A DNA stretch of 64,000 bases. Origin: an uncultured Lachnospiraceae bacterium (GTDB lineage Bacteria > Bacillota > Clostridia > Lachnospirales > Lachnospiraceae). Below the pieces are notes generated by a model, which was not told where the DNA came from, made no database searches, and saw nothing but the letters and a program-made list of their open reading frames with translations. Made by a program: the position numbers and the translations under genes. Shown here piece after piece: positions 61,655 to 64,000 of the stretch (within the stretch, counting starts at the first letter, position 1; each line of letters starts with the position of its first letter). Where the stretch lies: assembly GCA_910588655.1 (NCBI GenBank), contig CAJUPJ010000013.1, positions 19,793 through 83,792 on the forward strand, in the 5' to 3' direction.

Positions 61655-61748
61655 ATTTTAGTGGATTTGCGATAACTCAATTTTTTCAGAATCTACTAAA
61701 ACAAGGCTTTATGCCGAAATCAAGGACATCGACGGATGTCCTTTTTTC
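61655..61748 (+). ncRNA. tracrRNA, with terminator
   Basis: Anti-repeat about 61668-61702, including CAGAATCTACTAAAACAAGG, which equals the S. aureus Cas9 tracrRNA core. Nexus GGC-TTTAT-GCC (61705-61715), then GAAATCAA as in S. thermophilus CRISPR1, then the terminator hairpin GGACATC-GACG-GATGTCC (61724-61741) and TTTTTT. Plus strand, between cas9 and cas1. The segment TTTTAGTGGATT (61656-61667) can pair with AATCTACTAAAA (61690-61701) within the same RNA. The 5' end is not determinable by eye. The expected repeat should begin GTTTTAGTA. Confidence 0.88.
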
Positions 61749-61774
61749 TTTGCATTTTTTAATAAGGAGGTATA

Positions 61775-62686
61775 ATGGGATTTAGGATATTAATGATAGA
61801 AAGCGAAGCTGCAATTAGCATAAAGCTTGATAACCTTATAATAGAAAAAGATGGCAAAAAACTCTGGATTCCTGTTGATGATATATCAGTAATAGTTGTT
61901 GATAACCTGAAAACTACATTAACAAGCCGGATGCTATGCCTGCTGGCAGACCATAATGTTGGTGTTATATTTTGTAACCATGAACATCTTCCTATTGGGT
62001 TTTATTGCTCATATGATAACCACAGCCGTATTTCCAAAACAATAAATTACCAGATAAATGCAGGAACAGAATATTATAAACAGCTATGGAAATTAATTGT
62101 AGACGCTAAAATTACTAACCAGTATAAAGTATTAGACATTCTTGGAAAAAATCCAGCCACCATCACCCAGTTAAAAAATTTCTGCACAGAAATAACAGAA
62201 GGTGACATTACCAACAGGGAAGCACATGCTGCTAAAGTATATTTTAATGAACTAATGGGATGTAGTTTCTCCAGGGGAAATGAAGAACTGCTTTTAAATT
62301 CAGGACTTGACTATGGATATGCAATTTTCCGTTCATATCTTGCAAAACTATGTGTAGGATATGGATTAAACAGCCAGCTTGGAATACACCACAAAAACGA
62401 ATATAACCGTTTCAACCTTGTAGATGATTTAATAGAACCATTCAGGCCTTTTGTAGATTATTATGCATATTCCCTTCTTAAAGATGAAGAATATTTTAAG
62501 TCTGTACACAGGCACAGCCTTGTAAATTTATTAAACCATAAAATAATTTACAATAAAAAGAAAATGTTTCTATGTAATGCTATGGAAGAATATGTTTCAA
62601 ATATTGCTGCCTGTATTTCTAAAAAACAATTTAACACAGAATTTCCAGATGTACAACAATATTTAGGAGAAACAGATGAAATATAA
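61775..62686 (+). CDS. cas1: CRISPR integrase Cas1
   Basis: A 303-residue Cas1 that integrates new spacers with Cas2. N-terminal beta domain (IDDISVIVVDNLKTTLTSRM resembles IPVDDISVIV), C-terminal helical domain with the metal-binding Glu in ITNREAHAAKVYF, His in LGIHHKNEYNRFNL and the acidic LVDDLIEPFRPFVDYY. GGAGG lies 5 bases before the ATG. It overlaps cas2 by 11 bases. Confidence 0.97.
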   Translation: MGFRILMIESEAAISIKLDNLIIEKDGKKLWIPVDDISVIVVDNLKTTLTSRMLCLLADHNVGVIFCNHEHLPIGFYCSYDNHSRISKTINYQINAGTEYYKQLWKLIVDAKITNQYKVLDILGKNPATITQLKNFCTEITEGDITNREAHAAKVYFNELMGCSFSRGNEELLLNSGLDYGYAIFRSYLAKLCVGYGLNSQLGIHHKNEYNRFNLVDDLIEPFRPFVDYYAYSLLKDEEYFKSVHRHSLVNLLNHKIIYNKKKMFLCNAMEEYVSNIAACISKKQFNTEFPDVQQYLGETDEI

Positions 62687-62999
62687 AGTTATGAGAATGA
62701 TATGTATGTTTGATTTACCAGTTGAAACAAGTGAGGAACAGAGAATTTACCGGACATTCCGTAAAAATTTAATAAAAGAAGGTTTTATAATGATGCAGTA
62801 TTCCGTATATATAAGGACATGCCCTAACCGTGGTTACTGTACACGTCTTGAAAACCGTATGCAAAAATTTATGCCAGAAAAGGGTAATGTCCGTATAATT
62901 GTTATAACAGAAAAACAATATGATGATATGAAAATTTTTGTTGGAAGCAAAAGTGAAACAGAAAAATCTATTGGGGCAGAAAGGATGATAATTATTTGA
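62676..62999 (+). CDS. cas2: CRISPR adaptation protein Cas2
   Basis: A 107-residue ferredoxin-like Cas2 with the N-terminal strand and Asp motif RMICMFDLPVETSEEQR and the middle IMMQYSVYIRTCPNRG. It bridges two Cas1 dimers in the integration complex. AGGAG lies 6 bases upstream of the ATG inside cas1. The stop TGA overlaps the csn2 TTG start. Confidence 0.97.
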   Translation: MKYKVMRMICMFDLPVETSEEQRIYRTFRKNLIKEGFIMMQYSVYIRTCPNRGYCTRLENRMQKFMPEKGNVRIIVITEKQYDDMKIFVGSKSETEKSIGAERMIII

Positions 63000-63979
63000 A
63001 AATAGAAATTACAGACAAGAATACAGAATACATAATAAACCTTGAACCAGTCACCCAGTTATGTGGTATATGTTTTGAAAAAAAGGATTTTATTATTAAA
63101 TCCCTATATAAATATTTTTCTTCAAGTAAATACGAACAATACGAAGACAATATGCATGAGAATATTAAAATTAATGGTGAAAAAACAGGCAGAAAATACT
63201 TCTCTGCTTTTCACATCTCTTCACGTGAACAATTAATACAATCTGCAAAAATTTCAAAATCTAGCTTAATGATGCAATATTTGTCAAGTATATATTCCGA
63301 AATTCCATATCAGTGGATAATAGACCAGATACAGGAAAATCTTGATAAATTATATTTAGAAATAAATAAGGAAATACAAAACAAAATAAAATGTATAGAA
63401 ATAGGACATTATACAAAAAATATCTTGGAAATAATACAATCATCTGATATTTCTGGAACAGACGAAACAGCACTTGAAAGCCTGTCAAATATGGAACTCC
63501 TTTTTACATATATAGGGATATTACAGGAAATACAAAAAAAATGTCCTTGTAAAACATTAATAATAATTGAAAATATAGACCATTTTATAAATTATCAAGA
63601 TTACAAAAAAATTTTAAACAAAATGGTTCAATTCTCTAACAGCTTTGATGCATGGTTTATTGTAACAACAAGCATAGAAGGGTATGTAGTATTAAACAGA
63701 AACTTAATAGAAGGAATAAATGTAATTAACGACTGTATTTTTTCATTTCCAGATATGGAACATATAATATCATTTATTAGAAAAAAATATCCCACAGAAA
63801 AAATTTTTCAAGAAAGTGAAATCTGCGAAAATATAATACCTGTTATACAAAATATAGGATGTGAAAATTATAAATATGATATGCGAAAAAGCGTAATGCT
63901 AAAATTGTTACAAAACAGCCTTGGAATACCATTAATTTTAAAAAATAGTTACTATTCAGTCATAAAGGCACATTTATAA
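62996..63979 (+). CDS. csn2: Type II-A adaptation protein Csn2, long form (TTG start)
   Basis: A 327-residue Csn2 that forms a toroidal DNA-end-binding tetramer and assists spacer acquisition. It is much longer than the 220-residue S. pyogenes type and matches the long (S. thermophilus CRISPR1-like) class. The N-terminus KIEITDKNTEYIINLEPVTQ, LCGICFEKKDFIIKSLYKYF and the central TLIIIENIDHFINYQDYKKI (Walker B-like position) with WFIVTTSIEGY support the assignment. Translation begins at TTG, overlapping the cas2 stop as TTGA, with AAAGGA upstream. The CRISPR array would be expected just beyond the window end. Confidence 0.88.
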   Translation: MKIEITDKNTEYIINLEPVTQLCGICFEKKDFIIKSLYKYFSSSKYEQYEDNMHENIKINGEKTGRKYFSAFHISSREQLIQSAKISKSSLMMQYLSSIYSEIPYQWIIDQIQENLDKLYLEINKEIQNKIKCIEIGHYTKNILEIIQSSDISGTDETALESLSNMELLFTYIGILQEIQKKCPCKTLIIIENIDHFINYQDYKKILNKMVQFSNSFDAWFIVTTSIEGYVVLNRNLIEGINVINDCIFSFPDMEHIISFIRKKYPTEKIFQESEICENIIPVIQNIGCENYKYDMRKSVMLKLLQNSLGIPLILKNSYYSVIKAHL

Positions 63980-64000
63980 GGCACACAGTTAAAAAGCTGG

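Noticed and set aside
58082..64000. CRISPR array inside the window
   Set aside because: No 30-40 bp repeats with regular spacers were seen on either side of the cas genes; the array probably lies past 64000.

Overview
The window looks like chromosome of a low-GC, Gram-positive, spore-forming Clostridia, most likely a Lachnospiraceae-type gut anaerobe. The reasons are a full-length spoIVA, strong AGGAGG-type ribosome sites, TTGACA/TATAAT promoters, a glmS ribozyme, a fructose PTS operon, a secreted GH53 galactanase, many BIG2/InlB-type secreted proteins and a type II-A CRISPR-Cas locus. The species is not identified from sequence.

Layout. 1-5 kb: partial type B carboxylesterase, GT2 glycosyltransferase, YqeY, secreted BIG2 protein, two identical tRNA-Gln(CUG) genes, rpsU. 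5-11 kb: fructose operon in the order fruK-fruA-ptsH-ptsI-deoR (minus strand); its HPr carries Lys at the position of the regulatory Ser46. 11-20 kb: stand-alone DUF262/DUF1524 (GmrSD-like) protein, a MerR(TipAS-like)-ABC drug-efflux operon with a textbook 19-bp MerR promoter, and a heterodimeric ABC exporter. 20-24 kb: O-antigen-ligase-like and CgeB-like glycosyltransferase genes converging on an atypical flagellin. 24-28 kb: small secreted protein, HAAS/PadR pair, a decayed ISAs1-type IS with an exact 10-bp target duplication, and a small orphan ORF. 28-34.7 kb: glmS ribozyme and glmS, spoIVA, and an OmpR/EnvZ-type two-component system divergent from a Gly/Cys-rich DUF2680 protein. 34.7-40 kb: very large secreted InlB-repeat protein, orphan LytTR regulator, DUF4190 protein. 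40-45 kb: ffh-rpsP-khpA-rimM-trmD, with apbE, acylphosphatase and DUF2752 appended. 45.6-48.6 kb: secreted repeat protein with a recent 387-bp in-frame tandem duplication. 49-51.3 kb: TGA-truncated small membrane peptide and a restriction-modification pair whose methylase is frameshifted in a homopolymer. 51.3-58 kb: L,D-transpeptidase, GH53 galactanase, YugP metallopeptidase, Rpn-family remnant, GNAT and sugar isomerase. 58.3-64 kb: cas9-tracrRNA-cas1-cas2-csn2; no CRISPR array lies in the window.

The strongest structure not explained by genes is a family of about 100-500 bp imperfect palindromes bounded by inverted copies of ATAATTTCCAGTTAT. Full, nested, half-size and miniature members occur around 5.0, 15.2-16.1, 24.0-24.5, 28.0 and 38.2-38.7 kb, and a lone terminus lies at 34.2 kb. 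Several touch gene 3' ends and supply or abut stop codons. They look like non-autonomous mobile elements whose arms may act in RNA as terminators.

The CRISPR locus encodes a compact (1101 aa) Cas9. Its tracrRNA shares a 20-base block with that of S. aureus Cas9 and resembles S. thermophilus CRISPR1 in its nexus. The anti-repeat is preceded by a 12-nt segment that can pair perfectly (one G-U) with the 3' half of the anti-repeat, so a longer tracrRNA transcript could fold into a self-guided, sgRNA-like form.
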